From positions 806,001 to 870,000 of the forward strand of contig CBDHEF010000002.1 of the NCBI GenBank assembly GCA_965261945.1: DNA of 64,000 nt, read 5' to 3'. Position numbers and translations under genes: made by a program. Under the pieces are notes generated by a model that saw only the letters and a list, made by a program, of their open reading frames with translations, was not told the DNA's origin and ran no database searches. This DNA is from VXOI01 sp965261945 (GTDB taxonomy: Bacteria; Chloroflexota; Dehalococcoidia; Lucifugimonadales; UBA3495). Shown in pieces: positions 32,588 through 41,291 of this stretch (positions within the stretch are counted from its first letter, which is position 1; each line of letters starts with the position of its first letter).

Positions 32588-33130
32588 CTAGCGAAGTTTT
32601 GAGCTGAACTTCTGCCGCACCTTGGCAACCTTGGGGCTGATTACTATTTGGCAATACATACTGCCAGGGTTGTTTTGGTAGAAAAGCTGGTGTTCTCTTT
32701 CCGCAGGATAGAATACTTCGAAAGGAACAACCTCGGTTACCACTGGCCCGTTTTCAGTCCCGGACGCATCCAGCGCCTTGATGAAATTCAGTGCCTGCTC
32801 CTTCTGGGACTCGGAAGTGTAAAGAATCACGGAGCGATACCTTGCGCCCCGGTCCGCCCCCTGACGGTTGAGGGTTGTGGGGTCGTGAGTGGCAAAGAAC
32901 ACCTCTAGTATTTCAGAAAATTTGATCTGGCTGGGGTCGAATTCCAACTGCACCACCTCGGCATGTCCGGTCCTCTCACTGCACACCTCATAGTAGGTCG
33001 GATTAACCGTGTGGCCGCCGGAATATCCCGACGCGACTGCTTTTATGCCTGCGATCTCTTTGTAAACGGCCTCAACGCACCAAAAGCATCCGCCGCCCAG
33101 CACGGCAACCCCGATATTCTCATCAGCCAT
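32588..33130 (-). CDS. msrA: peptide methionine-S-sulfoxide reductase MsrA
   Basis: 180 aa from ATG 33130. 'AVLGGGCFWCVEAVYKEI' contains the catalytic Cys of the Gly-Cys-Phe-Trp motif; 'VASGYSGGHTVNPTYYEVCSERTGHAEVVQLEFDP' and 'FFATHDPTTLNRQGADRGARYRSVI' are textbook MsrA. It reduces S-form methionine sulfoxide with thioredoxin. GGAGAGAG precedes the ATG; a TTG 15 bp upstream is less likely. The Met-rich spondin protein elsewhere in the window is exported, so is not an obvious substrate. Confidence 0.97.
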   Translation of the reverse strand: MADENIGVAVLGGGCFWCVEAVYKEIAGIKAVASGYSGGHTVNPTYYEVCSERTGHAEVVQLEFDPSQIKFSEILEVFFATHDPTTLNRQGADRGARYRSVILYTSESQKEQALNFIKALDASGTENGPVVTEVVPFEVFYPAEREHQLFYQNNPGSMYCQIVISPKVAKVRQKFSSKLR

Positions 33131-33145
33131 CTTATCTCTCTCCAA

Positions 33146-33674
33146 TGGCGGAGCCTTGTATTCTCCAGCCCTGCAAGTTATCTAATCTCATTATGACACG
33201 GTTCACTTTTCAGGCAGCTTTCGTGAATTCGGCGACCTCGGTCCACGCGCACCTCAGGGTTCTCCAGTGTACAGAAATTCGAGCGGACTTGACCTGCTCG
33301 CCGGGAATCGATCTATGAGCAATGTCCAGATCCCGGAAACCCCGAGTTAGAGGCACGGTCAATAGAAAACACGCCCTCGGAACCAGTGCGTCCAGCTCTT
33401 CAGGGATGTCCTCGGAGTGTCGGAAAGGCGGGCCTGCGAGGTTCTGAATCAACCTCGCTCGACCTATCGCCATGATTCAAGGGTTCTTGATTTTGCCCAG
33501 TTAAGTGGGCCGGACCGGACTTGAACCATCGACCAGGCCGAATTGCGCTTCTATGTGTTACCATCGGTGCAGCGAGACGCAGTGAGCCGATTTGGCTCAG
33601 AGTGGAAGAAAGGGAATGGCAAAAGGATGGCAAATTCTAGCCAAGATAGGTAAAATCCTCTAAATTCGTATCTG
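33146..33674. other. gene-free stretch with a degenerate tRNA 3' end
   Basis: About 530 bp. At 33506-33540 (minus strand) the sequence GGTTCAAGTCCGGTCCGG followed by CCCACTT resembles the T arm and acceptor 3' end of a tRNA, with no matching 5' half. An 87-codon minus-strand frame (33210-33473) has no recognisable features. Confidence 0.4.
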
Positions 33675-33771
33675 GGGAGTGGATGGGGCCCGGTGGCCCT
33701 TGCGGTCTTCAAAACCGTTATGCCTCGTGAAGAGCGGGGTAGGTGGGTTCGACTCCCTCGCACTCCCGCCA
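33675..33771 (+). tRNA. selC: tRNA-Sec (TCA)
   Basis: Selenocysteine tRNA of 97 nt. 5' GGGAGTG pairs with 3' CACTCCC, then discriminator G73 and encoded CCA. A long D stem (GGGCC-CGGT-GGCCC type), an anticodon stem-loop with loop CTTCAAA (anticodon TCA), an extended variable arm (TGCCTCGTGAAGAGCGGGGT) and T loop TTCGACT are all present. These oversized arms distinguish it from a suppressor tRNA. The eighth acceptor pair appears mismatched. It reads UGA as selenocysteine; a candidate target gene lies at 42929. Confidence 0.93.
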
Positions 33772-33796
33772 ATGTTCATACTGCCTGACCGAGCAT

Positions 33797-34936
33797 CTAC
33801 GTCTGCCGCCGCATCAGGAAACCGGCCACCAGTGCGCTCGCTACCGTTACCACCAGGCACAGGTAGCCTACGCCTGCGAATTCCGCGCTGGCCAGTAACG
33901 CCCCTCCAATGGCCGCCCCTCCTACTCCCCCCAGCTGGTTGCTCATCCCCATCAATCCGATTCCCGTGGCCCTGGACTGGCCCGAAAGCTCGGCGCTCAT
34001 GGAAATCAGAGTGGGGGCCGTAATACTCAACAGGCCAGTGCCGACCGAAACCACCGCCACTGCCACCCAAAGGTCCAAAGGAATGGCGAAAAACACCAGC
34101 CCCAAGATCCCGCCAACAAGCGTAGTCGCCCCGACCAGCGCCGTCCGATTTCTTCTCTTTGTCACATAGCCTGCCGAATAACCTCCAACAACCTGGCGCG
34201 CCGCTGCAATGGCCACCGGTGCGGCCAGCGCGGCGAGGCTCAGGCCAAAGGTCTGAACCAAGAAGGCCGGCGGATAAGTGAACATGGCCCAATAGGCAGC
34301 GCGATTGGTCGCCATCACGAAGAATGCTGCTCTAAAAAAGCCCATGGACAACAGCGCTCTATATCTGGACAGGAAGGAGAAGCCGCGTATTCGCTCGCCA
34401 ATACCGGACGGAGGCCAGATGAAATTCACGAAGGATGCCGCTGCCAATAGCAGGCCCGACGCCACGAATGCGTAGCTCCAACCAAGCAAATCCGCCAGCG
34501 GCGCCAGCAGCAAGACGCTGATCGCCCCTGTCAGGGTGTTGACGCCCAAGAGTCCGCCGAGGGCTTGGGCCCGCCTCTCCGGGGAAATCACGTCCGCCAG
34601 TATCGCGGCGCTGTTGGCCGGGATCATCCCTCCCCCAAGGCCAGTGATCGCCCTGACCGCCAATAAGATATAAATGTTTGGAGAAAAGGCACAAGCTAAA
34701 GTAGCCACCGCCATCAGGGACAACCCGATCAGGGCTACCGGCCGCCGGCCAAAAGAATCTGACAAAGGCCCGCTCAGCATCGCGGAAACCGCCCAGGCGG
34801 CAAAGGTCGCCGTTGCGATCTGGCCGGCAATGGCTATAGTTGTTTCAAATTGCCCGGCGATGCTGACCAGGAACGGAGGAAGCATGAGCGACGCAGTTTG
34901 GGAGCCGAAGACTTCAATATAGACGATAGCGACCAT
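33797..34936 (-). CDS. MFS transporter, copy 1 (unit 3 of the tlpA-MFS array)
   Basis: About 380-aa inner-membrane transporter with some 12 hydrophobic spans. 'GPLSDSFGRRPVALIG' is the MFS loop 2-3 signature and 'AITGLGGGMIPANSAAIL' the motif-C-like helix. It resembles sugar or drug efflux members. The frame stays open to 35215, but the first ~93 codons read through the remnant of a tlpA gene, so the start is placed at ATG 34936 or slightly upstream ('ATPETNVRPVNKA'). Paralogue of 35603-36793. Substrate unknown. Confidence 0.83.
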   Translation of the reverse strand: MVAIVYIEVFGSQTASLMLPPFLVSIAGQFETTIAIAGQIATATFAAWAVSAMLSGPLSDSFGRRPVALIGLSLMAVATLACAFSPNIYILLAVRAITGLGGGMIPANSAAILADVISPERRAQALGGLLGVNTLTGAISVLLLAPLADLLGWSYAFVASGLLLAAASFVNFIWPPSGIGERIRGFSFLSRYRALLSMGFFRAAFFVMATNRAAYWAMFTYPPAFLVQTFGLSLAALAAPVAIAAARQVVGGYSAGYVTKRRNRTALVGATTLVGGILGLVFFAIPLDLWVAVAVVSVGTGLLSITAPTLISMSAELSGQSRATGIGLMGMSNQLGGVGGAAIGGALLASAEFAGVGYLCLVVTVASALVAGFLMRRQT

Positions 34937-34984
34937 TAGGGCTTTGTTTACCGGACGGACGTTTGTCTCTGGCGTTGCAGTACT

Positions 34985-35225
34985 GATTGCGTATACCCCA
35001 TTTCCAGCCTTTGCCGTTTGATCGCCTTCACCATTTCGCGTCAGCTGAATCCTGTCCAAGCCCGAAACGCTGCGCCTTATGCGACGATGAATAACGTGGC
35101 GGGCATCGCCTGGATCCGGCAGCTGCGGACGACCTGCGCCTGGATCATGTGGCCGAATGAGTATGTGATGACAAGGGAGTCCAACAGTTTTCCAGCCTCC
35201 TTTGGAAAAGCCCATGCCGGTGCAC
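34985..35225 (-). pseudogene. tlpA remnant, C-terminal half (unit 3)
   Basis: On the minus strand this aligns base by base, with frame changes, to the C-terminal half of the intact gene at 37210-37914 (from 'KDAGRLLDSLGVTYP' to 'GSITREVV'). The N-terminal half is gone. It directly precedes MFS copy 1, as in the inferred ancestral unit. Confidence 0.7.
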
Positions 35226-35239
35226 TCAGTGTCTCATGG

Positions 35240-35280
35240 TTCTCCCCCTCCCACGAGGGAGAGTGCTGAGGTGAGGGTGA
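35240..35280. repeat. CTC/GAG repeat copy
   Basis: tctccccctcccacgaggga then gagtgctgaggtgagggtga. Confidence 0.65.
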
Positions 35281-35371
35281 CTACCCTAAACCAAATCCAA
35301 GGTGAAATGCGCATTTATGCCAGGTAGCGTTTCATTGCAGGTGGACTCGCCGGCGCACGGGCGGTCCACTG

Positions 35372-35400
35372 GTAGGGGCGGGTTTGAAACCCGCCCCTAC
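35372..35400. repeat. GTAGGGGCGGGTTT palindrome
   Basis: Perfect 14-bp arms around a single central base (GTAGGGGCGGGTTT-g-AAACCCGCCCCTAC). A REP-like element distinct from the CTC/GAG family; I recall near-identical palindromes in many environmental genomes. Confidence 0.8.
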
Positions 35401-35499
35401 GGTCGAGGCGCGAACCCTGACTGCGAATGGCTTTCCGCAAAATGTACATCCCACATTGGCTTTGGTTTAGTCACACAATGATCCCTCACCAGCGGGGAC

Positions 35500-35534
35500 A
35501 CCCCCCACCCTGACCCTCCCGGGGAGGGCTAGGT
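35500..35534. repeat. CTC/GAG repeat, inverted copy
   Basis: cccccaccctgaccctcccg/gggagggctaggt, 70 bp before the end of MFS copy 2. Confidence 0.6.
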
Positions 35535-35602
35535 AATAACTCTGCCTGTGTACTGGTTCACGTCTATGTCGAGCGGCACGAGTTCCCGGTTCCCCCGGCA
35601 GT

Positions 35603-36793
35603 TCAGCCACTGTCCGGGCGCAAGTGTCTGCCGAACAGACCTGTCAGCAGCGCGCTTGCGATGGTTGCGCCAAGGCACAGGTAGGCTATTCCTTCGTACC
35701 CTGCGCTCGCCAGCAGCCCGCCGGCGACCGCGGCTCCCAGCACCCCTCCAGACTGGTTGCTCAGGCCCATAAGGCCAACTCCCGTGGCCTTGGAATCTCC
35801 CGAGAACTCAGTGCTCGCAGCGACCAGCGCAGGGAAATTCACGCTAAGCAACCCTGTCCCCACTGTGGCCAACGCCACCGCCGCCCAAAGATTGAGATCG
35901 ACGGAGAAGAGCAGGAACCCACAGACGCCTCCTGTGGCGCAGGTAGCAACGATGAGTACAGCACGGTATTTCTTCGTTGCCACGGATCCCGAAAGGTAGC
36001 TTCCGATCACCTGGCCGAGTGAAGTTATCGCCAGCGGCAGGGCCACAGTCCCCACGCTCACTTCGTATGTATCGATCAAGTAGGCAGCGAAAAAGCTGAC
36101 AATACCCCAGTAGGCTATGCGTTGGGTCAGATTGACGGCCAGCGCCACCCGGAAGAATTTCATGGACATCAGCGCCCAATACCTGGAGAAAATCACCAGG
36201 TCGCGAACCCGCCCCCTGCTGCCCCTCGGATACCAGACCCAGTTCGTAACAAGCGCCAACGCCAGCAGCAGGCCGGCAACAATGAAAGTAAACTGCCACC
36301 CTCTCCAGTCGGCCATCAGAGCCACCGCCGGGACGCTGACTACCGAAGTCAGCAGGCTAATGGCCATCAGGGCGCCGACCGCCCGGGCCCGCCTGGCCGG
36401 GGAAATGACGTCGGACAGCGCCCCCACTGCATTGGGAGGGATCGTTCCCCCTCCCAACCCGGTCAACACCCTGAGCGCCAGAAACACCTCGATATTGGGT
36501 GCGAAAGCGGACCCGATGACGGATGCAACCAGCACACACAGCCCGACGAGAGCAACAGGGCGACGGCCGAAGGAATCGGATAAAGGGCCCACCGAAACAA
36601 CGGAAATTCCCCAGGCCGCAAAGGTAGCAGTAGCCAATTGACCGGCGACTGCTACCGAGATATCCAAGTCTGTTGAGATCTCCACCAGGAGAGCGGGAAG
36701 CATCAGAACCGCGTTTTGAGCGCTTAAGACAGCAAGCGCCACCACTGCAAAAAACCAGGCTTTGTTTACCTTCCTGTCGGCCGCCGGCGCCAC
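35603..36793 (-). CDS. MFS transporter, copy 2 (unit 2 of the tlpA-MFS array)
   Basis: 396-aa, about 12-span transporter closely related to copy 1. 'GPLSDSFGRRPVALVG', 'RVLTGLGGGTIPPNAVGALSDVISPARRARAVG', and 'ATVGTGLLSVNFPALVAASTEFSGDSKATGVGLMGLSNQSGG' match copy 1 segment by segment. GTG 36793 begins 'VAPAADRKVNKAWFF', equivalent to 'RPVNKALMV' in copy 1, supporting this start. The upstream tlpA remnant no longer encodes a protein. Likely a drug or metabolite exporter. Confidence 0.85.
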   Translation of the reverse strand: MAPAADRKVNKAWFFAVVALAVLSAQNAVLMLPALLVEISTDLDISVAVAGQLATATFAAWGISVVSVGPLSDSFGRRPVALVGLCVLVASVIGSAFAPNIEVFLALRVLTGLGGGTIPPNAVGALSDVISPARRARAVGALMAISLLTSVVSVPAVALMADWRGWQFTFIVAGLLLALALVTNWVWYPRGSRGRVRDLVIFSRYWALMSMKFFRVALAVNLTQRIAYWGIVSFFAAYLIDTYEVSVGTVALPLAITSLGQVIGSYLSGSVATKKYRAVLIVATCATGGVCGFLLFSVDLNLWAAVALATVGTGLLSVNFPALVAASTEFSGDSKATGVGLMGLSNQSGGVLGAAVAGGLLASAGYEGIAYLCLGATIASALLTGLFGRHLRPDSG

Positions 36794-36844
36794 TTGAGTT
36801 TCTATGCCGCTTATTCCTCTTCCAAATTGGAATTGACAATCCCT

Positions 36845-37125
36845 TACGCTTTTTCACGCCTGATGGACGTGGCCCAGAAGTTAAGGACCGGCGTTTGCCT
36901 CGCAGGTCCGGCAACCGCTACCCCCGGCCTCCCAGGGTGTCCCCACCCAGAAATAGGAGGACGGCGAAGTCCGGGGCCGTAGAACCCACCAGCAATCGGT
37001 GGCGCCGAACGGGGGCGGCGCCACCGTCGGCTTGACAACTGGCGGAGCGGACGTTGCGGGCGGCCCGGCGCATCCGACAAAATCAACAGCCAGCGCAACG
37101 CTGGCCGCTAACGCATCCAGAATCG
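36845..37125 (-). pseudogene. tlpA remnant, N-terminal half (unit 2)
   Basis: Minus-strand sequence contains, in changing frames, a lipoprotein-like 'ALAVDFVGCAGPPATSAPP', then 'GSTAPDFAVLLFLGGDTLGG' and 'LNFWATS', corresponding to 'LIGCAG', 'GSAAPDFAFKLFQGEDQLG' and 'LNFWARF' of the intact gene at 37210. The CxxC site and everything after it are missing. Confidence 0.7.
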
Positions 37126-37209
37126 TGCCGACACACCATTTTTGTGCTACGAGGGGATTTGTCGCAGAGTCATCTTCAAACGGCCATCCGCAATTTTCCC
37201 CACAGCCTT

Positions 37210-37914
37210 TCAGCCCGACATCATACGGAACAAGGGACGGTGCAATGCTAACGGGTCGGACATTGGTCTGCGGAGCCGCCGTGGCGATTTCGCCACCCCC
37301 TCTGCCAACATTTCCCGCACGATAGTCGTTACCACTTCGCGGGTGATGGAGCCCGTCCAAGTCCGAAAGATTTTGCCTTCGGCGGAGATAAAAATAGTGG
37401 TGGGCATCGCTCTGACCTGATAGTCGAGGACGACACTGGCATCGTCCGTATAGCCAGCCGGATATGTAACGCCCAAGGAGTCAAGCAGTCTCCCAGCATC
37501 CTTGGGGGAACCAAGGCCGGTGAACTGGCCCACGTCTATGCCAAGCAGGATAAATTCGTCCGAGTATTCCTCATAGAAATCTTGCAGTTCCGGCATCTCC
37601 GTCCAGCATGGCCCGCAGAACCTCGCCCAGAAATTCAGAACAATCGGCCTCCCATTCAGCTCTGACAGCCGGAGCTCCTGTTTTCCCAATTGGTCTTCTC
37701 CCTGGAAGAGTTTGAAGGCAAAATCCGGGGCCGCCGATCCGACGAGGGGGGGAATGGGTGAAGGCGGCAACGTCGCAACGGTCGTTGGAGAGGGGGCGGG
37801 TGTGGCGGCAGGTGGCGGCGTTGAAGCGGCTGTCGGTGTTGAGCCGGTGACGGACTGTCCGGCACACCCGATTAGCGGGACGACAGCCAACAGGAGCAGT
37901 ATTATCCGTATCAT
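37210..37914 (-). CDS. TlpA-like thiol:disulfide oxidoreductase lipoprotein
   Basis: 234-aa exported thioredoxin-fold protein. 'LLLAVVPLIGCAG' is a signal peptide with lipobox, then a Pro/Thr/Ala linker, then the TlpA/ResA domain with 'IVLNFWARFCGPCWTEMPELQDFY' (CGPC site), 'LLGIDVG' and the cis-Pro in 'RAMPTTIFISAEGKI'. It should reduce or shuffle disulfides outside the membrane. The last about 30 residues ('VAKSPRRLRRPMSDP...') overlap what was the start of a lost MFS gene, so the C-terminus may be altered. The only intact tlpA of the array. Confidence 0.88.
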   Translation of the reverse strand: MIRIILLLLAVVPLIGCAGQSVTGSTPTAASTPPPAATPAPSPTTVATLPPSPIPPLVGSAAPDFAFKLFQGEDQLGKQELRLSELNGRPIVLNFWARFCGPCWTEMPELQDFYEEYSDEFILLGIDVGQFTGLGSPKDAGRLLDSLGVTYPAGYTDDASVVLDYQVRAMPTTIFISAEGKIFRTWTGSITREVVTTIVREMLAEGVAKSPRRLRRPMSDPLALHRPLFRMMSG

Positions 37915-37995
37915 GGCGCCAATTATACGAGAAACCGCCCCCGGGCCTGCATAGGTCCGAGGGCGGTCGCAAATGCCAACTCCGAAGTCTGGGCG

Positions 37996-39396
37996 CTACT
38001 GGGAGCGGGTAATGGCGCCGTCAGCTTCGATGGTAACGCCAACGATGGGTGAGATGGCTCGGTTGAACACATCGACAAAGTGCGAGTCTATGCCCACCCG
38101 GCTAACCCAGTTGGGCAACACTGAGTTTGACACGGCGTTGTCGCTATGGGCGCGCATTTCCGGGCCGAACTCCACGTAAATCATTCCGGCGTCAATGTTT
38201 TTCTGTAGCCCCAACTCATTCTGGATGGAGCCCAAGCGCAGCGCTTCCAATTCCAGCTTGGCCGCCTCTTCCTTCATGATCTCCTTGAGGTCATCTGGAA
38301 TGGAAGCCCAAACTTCTCCGTTGATTACGTTGTGGCTGGAGGGCCAGGAAGTCAGAGGCCCGTTGATGTAGCCGGTGACCTCGTACCAGCGCTGGCCGTA
38401 GCCCGCGTCACCGCCGGTTACGCCGGCCTCCAGAATGCCGCGCTCCAAGGCCGTGTAGACCTCGGTGAATGCCAGGAACTGGGCGGCGCCGCCCATCCCG
38501 TTGATCCAGTCGGAAATCGACGTGCCAAAGGCGCGGGTCTTCATTTCCGCCACATCTTCCGGAAGGTTCAGCGGCTTCTTGGTGAACAGGAAGATGTCAT
38601 CCCCGTTGTGCCAGTTTACATTTATGGGGTAGCCGCCGGTCTGTTCAGTCAGCAGCACCTCAATATCTGGCAGCATATCCACGGTGGACTTGTATTGTTG
38701 CGACCGGTCGGTATAGAGACCGAACAGGTACTGTATTTCCAGCTCAGGCAACTCTCCGGCCACGTATGGGCCAATGATGTTGACCATATCGAGCGTCCCT
38801 TCTCCCACGAGGCCCAGAGAGTCAGGACCGGCAATACCCAGCTCGGGGAAGGAAGTGGCTTCCAAGAGCAGCTTACCGTTGGTGCGCTCTTCCAGGTTTG
38901 GGCTCCAGAAGGTTTCGGCGATCTTGCAGAAAACCAGTGCGCGGTTGACGCAGGCGTTCTGGATGACTATGGGGTCCCCGTCGTAAGTCATTGGTGTGGG
39001 GTTCGTGAATTTAGCCCGTTCGATGACGCTACGGTAATAGTCGGACTCGTAAACGTACAGGTGCTTTTCCAATGCATCCAGAGGAACATTGCCCTCGGCG
39101 TCGCCCTCTTCCCGCGTCGGGGCAGGGCCGACCAGATCATTGATGTCACCGACGAAAATGGCGCCGGGGCCGTTAACGCGCCCAGCCGCGATGGCCAGCA
39201 ATTCCGGGCTGTAGTCTCCTGTCATCTGGGCCGGGACTTCCGTGGCCGCCATGGCCTGGGTGGGTGCGGTAGTGGCCGTCGGCGGCTGTGTTGGCGCTGT
39301 CGTAACCGTAGGCGGGACAGGCGTCGCCGCCTCACCGCAAGCCAATATGAACAGAGCTACGATTCCCAATAACCCCATGAATAAGAACTTCCGCAT
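37996..39396 (-). CDS. TRAP-type transporter substrate-binding lipoprotein (DctP-like)
   Basis: 466-aa secreted lipoprotein. 'LLGIVALFILACGE' is a signal peptide and lipobox, followed by a Thr/Pro/Ala linker typical of this genome. The body shows DctP-like features: 'VFCKIAETFWSPNLEERTNGKLLLEATSFPELG', 'GTLDMVNIIGPYVAGELPEL', and 'KPLNLPEDVAEMKTRAFGTSISDWINGMGGAAQFLAFTEVYTALERGILEAGV'. It would capture an organic acid for a TRAP importer. ATG 39396 follows AAGGAG. The membrane subunits (DctQ, DctM) are not in the window. Confidence 0.82.
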   Translation of the reverse strand: MRKFLFMGLLGIVALFILACGEAATPVPPTVTTAPTQPPTATTAPTQAMAATEVPAQMTGDYSPELLAIAAGRVNGPGAIFVGDINDLVGPAPTREEGDAEGNVPLDALEKHLYVYESDYYRSVIERAKFTNPTPMTYDGDPIVIQNACVNRALVFCKIAETFWSPNLEERTNGKLLLEATSFPELGIAGPDSLGLVGEGTLDMVNIIGPYVAGELPELEIQYLFGLYTDRSQQYKSTVDMLPDIEVLLTEQTGGYPINVNWHNGDDIFLFTKKPLNLPEDVAEMKTRAFGTSISDWINGMGGAAQFLAFTEVYTALERGILEAGVTGGDAGYGQRWYEVTGYINGPLTSWPSSHNVINGEVWASIPDDLKEIMKEEAAKLELEALRLGSIQNELGLQKNIDAGMIYVEFGPEMRAHSDNAVSNSVLPNWVSRVGIDSHFVDVFNRAISPIVGVTIEADGAITRSQ

Positions 39397-39489
39397 TTCG
39401 ACGCTCCTTACGATGGAACCCATTTTCCGCTGCGATATAAACGCAATCCCTGACAGCGTTTCTACCCATCAAGGCGGGATTATAGATTC

Positions 39490-39518
39490 GGCCCGCCCCA
39501 TCGTCAACGGGGCGGGCC
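39490..39518 (-). terminator. hairpin terminator after the DUF1326 gene
   Basis: Perfect 10-bp stem GGCCCGCCCC/GGGGCGGGCC with a 9-nt loop, 57 bp past the stop at 39575 in the minus direction. Confidence 0.65.
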
Positions 39519-39574
39519 GTCTATTGCAGAGCGAGCGCCGTGAAATTTACGAAAGTCGTATTACCTGCGCCACG

Positions 39575-40192
39575 TTACGGCCAGTTCCACTCAAAGGCCG
39601 AGTAATGGCCGTTTTTGCCGGTGTTGTCCCATACCATGCCGTGGTCGGTGTATTCCGCGCGCGTACCCCGGGCCAGGTACAGGTCCCGATTGACCCCGTG
39701 GCCGGTATTGGCCAGCAGCATGGCGTCGTCGCGTCCGGGAATCTGGATCGGCTCGACGCTGAAATCCATCACTCCCGGAACGCTGACCGAGTGGACCTTT
39801 CCATCGACTCTGAAGTCGACGGGGACGTAGCTTATGCCCATGAAATTCTCGGTCATGGCGCGCCAGCGCTCGGCGGGGCCGCCCATGCTCCCGGACAGTA
39901 TCTGCTCCAGCGCCGCCCGCTGCGACTCGTCTGCACACTCATCTATGTACAGGGCCGAAGTCCAGCCGCCGGCGGCCATTGGCCCGGGCGTGTAGTTGGC
40001 GGCGATGAAGTTCAGGCCGTTCAGCGCCACGCCGTTCAGGTCGCCCTCCTCGATGTGAAAGGCCAGCGCCACGTCGCAATGCCCCTCCGTAGGCTCGATG
40101 TTTGTGCCCCGAACGATGCAGGGACAGAGGATTTCGCAGTTGCAACTCTCGAAGTATTCCCCCTTGAGCCGCCAACGGTCTCCATTTGCCAT
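39575..40192 (-). CDS. DUF1326 domain-containing protein
   Basis: 205-aa soluble protein of the DUF1326 family, function unknown. Hallmarks are the N-terminal Cys cluster 'YFESCNCEILCPCIVRG' and 'EGHCDVALAFHIEEGDLNGVALNGLNFIAANYTPGPMAAGGWTSALYIDE', and the end 'GMVWDNTGKNGHYSAFEW'. The clustered cysteines suggest metal or cluster binding. GGGAGGC precedes the ATG. Flanked upstream by a divergent SDR gene and downstream by the TRAP lipoprotein gene on the same strand behind a terminator, so it is likely monocistronic. Confidence 0.88.
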   Translation of the reverse strand: MANGDRWRLKGEYFESCNCEILCPCIVRGTNIEPTEGHCDVALAFHIEEGDLNGVALNGLNFIAANYTPGPMAAGGWTSALYIDECADESQRAALEQILSGSMGGPAERWRAMTENFMGISYVPVDFRVDGKVHSVSVPGVMDFSVEPIQIPGRDDAMLLANTGHGVNRDLYLARGTRAEYTDHGMVWDNTGKNGHYSAFEWNWP

Positions 40193-40412
40193 GATGCGCC
40201 TCCCACTGCCGGTCTAGCTGCCGGATTATGAGCGAATCTCCAAATCAGGTACGCGCCTTTCGCCCGGTGGAATATACTATCTCAGGCATTAAACGACCAG
40301 TGCGTCGGCCAACCAATGCGCGAAGGCGCGCTGGAGGCGACCCGGCGCGATTGGGGAAAGGTTATGCTACTCAAGAAAAGCAACAGAAAGTCGAAGGTCA
40401 GGAGCGAAAACG

Positions 40413-41162
40413 ATGAGACTGGAGGGTAAGGTAGCCCTGATAAGCGGCGGAGCCAGAGGCATGGGCGCGACGGAAGCGCGGATGTTCGCGCAGGAAGGCG
40501 CGAAGGTGGTCATTGGCGACGTTCTGGAAGAGGAAGGCCGTCAGACCGAGGCCGCCATCAACGAGAGCGGCGGCCAGTGCGTGTTCGTTCCGCTCGATGT
40601 CACCGATGAATCGGCATGGCAGCAGGCGGTGGCCACGGCGGTCGGCCGCTTTGGCAAGCTGGACATTCTGGTAAACAACGCGGGCATCGCCCGCATCAAC
40701 AACGTGGAAGGCACCAGCGCCGACGAATGGGACCTCGTCATGGACATCAACGCCAAGGGCGTCTTCCTCGGCAGCAAGGCCGCTATCCCAGCCATGCGGG
40801 CGGCGGGCGGCGGCTCCATCGTCAACATCTCGTCCATAGCGGGAATCGTCGGCGGGCGCACATCGGCCTACACCGCCAGCAAGGGCGCGGTGAGGCTGCT
40901 CACCAAGTCCACGGCCATCCAGTACGCCAGCGACGGCATACGCTGCAACTCGGTGCATCCCGGCGTCATCGAGTCGCCCATGACACTGCCCATCATGCTG
41001 GAGACCGAAGCAGGGCGCGAAGAGTCGGCGGCCCGGCATCCCATGGGGCGCATAGGCCAGCCGGAGGACATCGCCTACGGCGTCCTGTTCCTGTCATCTG
41101 ACGAGGCTTCGTTCATGACGGGCAGCGAACTGGTCATTGACGGCGGACTGACGGCCCAATAG
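40413..41162 (+). CDS. SDR family oxidoreductase
   Basis: Classical short-chain dehydrogenase, 249 aa. 'KVALISGGARGMGATEARMFAQEGAKVVIGDV' is the NAD(H)-binding fold (Asp at the strand end favours NAD), 'ILVNNAGIARI', 'IVNISSIAGI' and 'YTASKGAV' give Asn, Ser, Tyr and Lys of the active site; the end is 'SFMTGSELVIDGGLTAQ'. Strongly similar in order to the SDR at 14903. AGGAGCG precedes the ATG. Substrate unknown; steroid-like or beta-hydroxy compounds are typical. Confidence 0.92.
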   Translation: MRLEGKVALISGGARGMGATEARMFAQEGAKVVIGDVLEEEGRQTEAAINESGGQCVFVPLDVTDESAWQQAVATAVGRFGKLDILVNNAGIARINNVEGTSADEWDLVMDINAKGVFLGSKAAIPAMRAAGGGSIVNISSIAGIVGGRTSAYTASKGAVRLLTKSTAIQYASDGIRCNSVHPGVIESPMTLPIMLETEAGREESAARHPMGRIGQPEDIAYGVLFLSSDEASFMTGSELVIDGGLTAQ

Positions 41163-41194
41163 GCCCGAAATCCTTCCTTATCCCTCAACAAACC

Positions 41195-41237
41195 AGTTCC
41201 CTTTCCCCCCGGGAGAGGGTTAGGGTTAGGGCGTACC
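41195..41237. repeat. CTC/GAG repeat copy
   Basis: gttccctttcccccc/gggagagggttagggttagggcgt between the SDR and the 195-aa gene. Confidence 0.7.
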
Positions 41238-41291
41238 CCGGAGCGCAAATGAAACGCAGCTTTACCTGAACACCCCGCAGGAGTAATAACC

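Larger units (their letters stand above)
35230..35602. other. repeat-rich gap between array units
   Basis: No gene. Holds two CTC/GAG repeat copies and a different palindromic repeat at 35372-35400; nothing else recognised. Confidence 0.6.

Noticed and set aside
33210..33473. 87-codon minus-strand frame beside tRNA-Sec
   Set aside because: No start context and no family resemblance; the flank holds a tRNA fragment, so the region looks non-coding.
34937..35215. N-terminal extension of MFS copy 1 as real protein
   Set aside because: The DNA aligns to the tlpA C-terminal half in a different frame, so these codons are read-through of a pseudogene.
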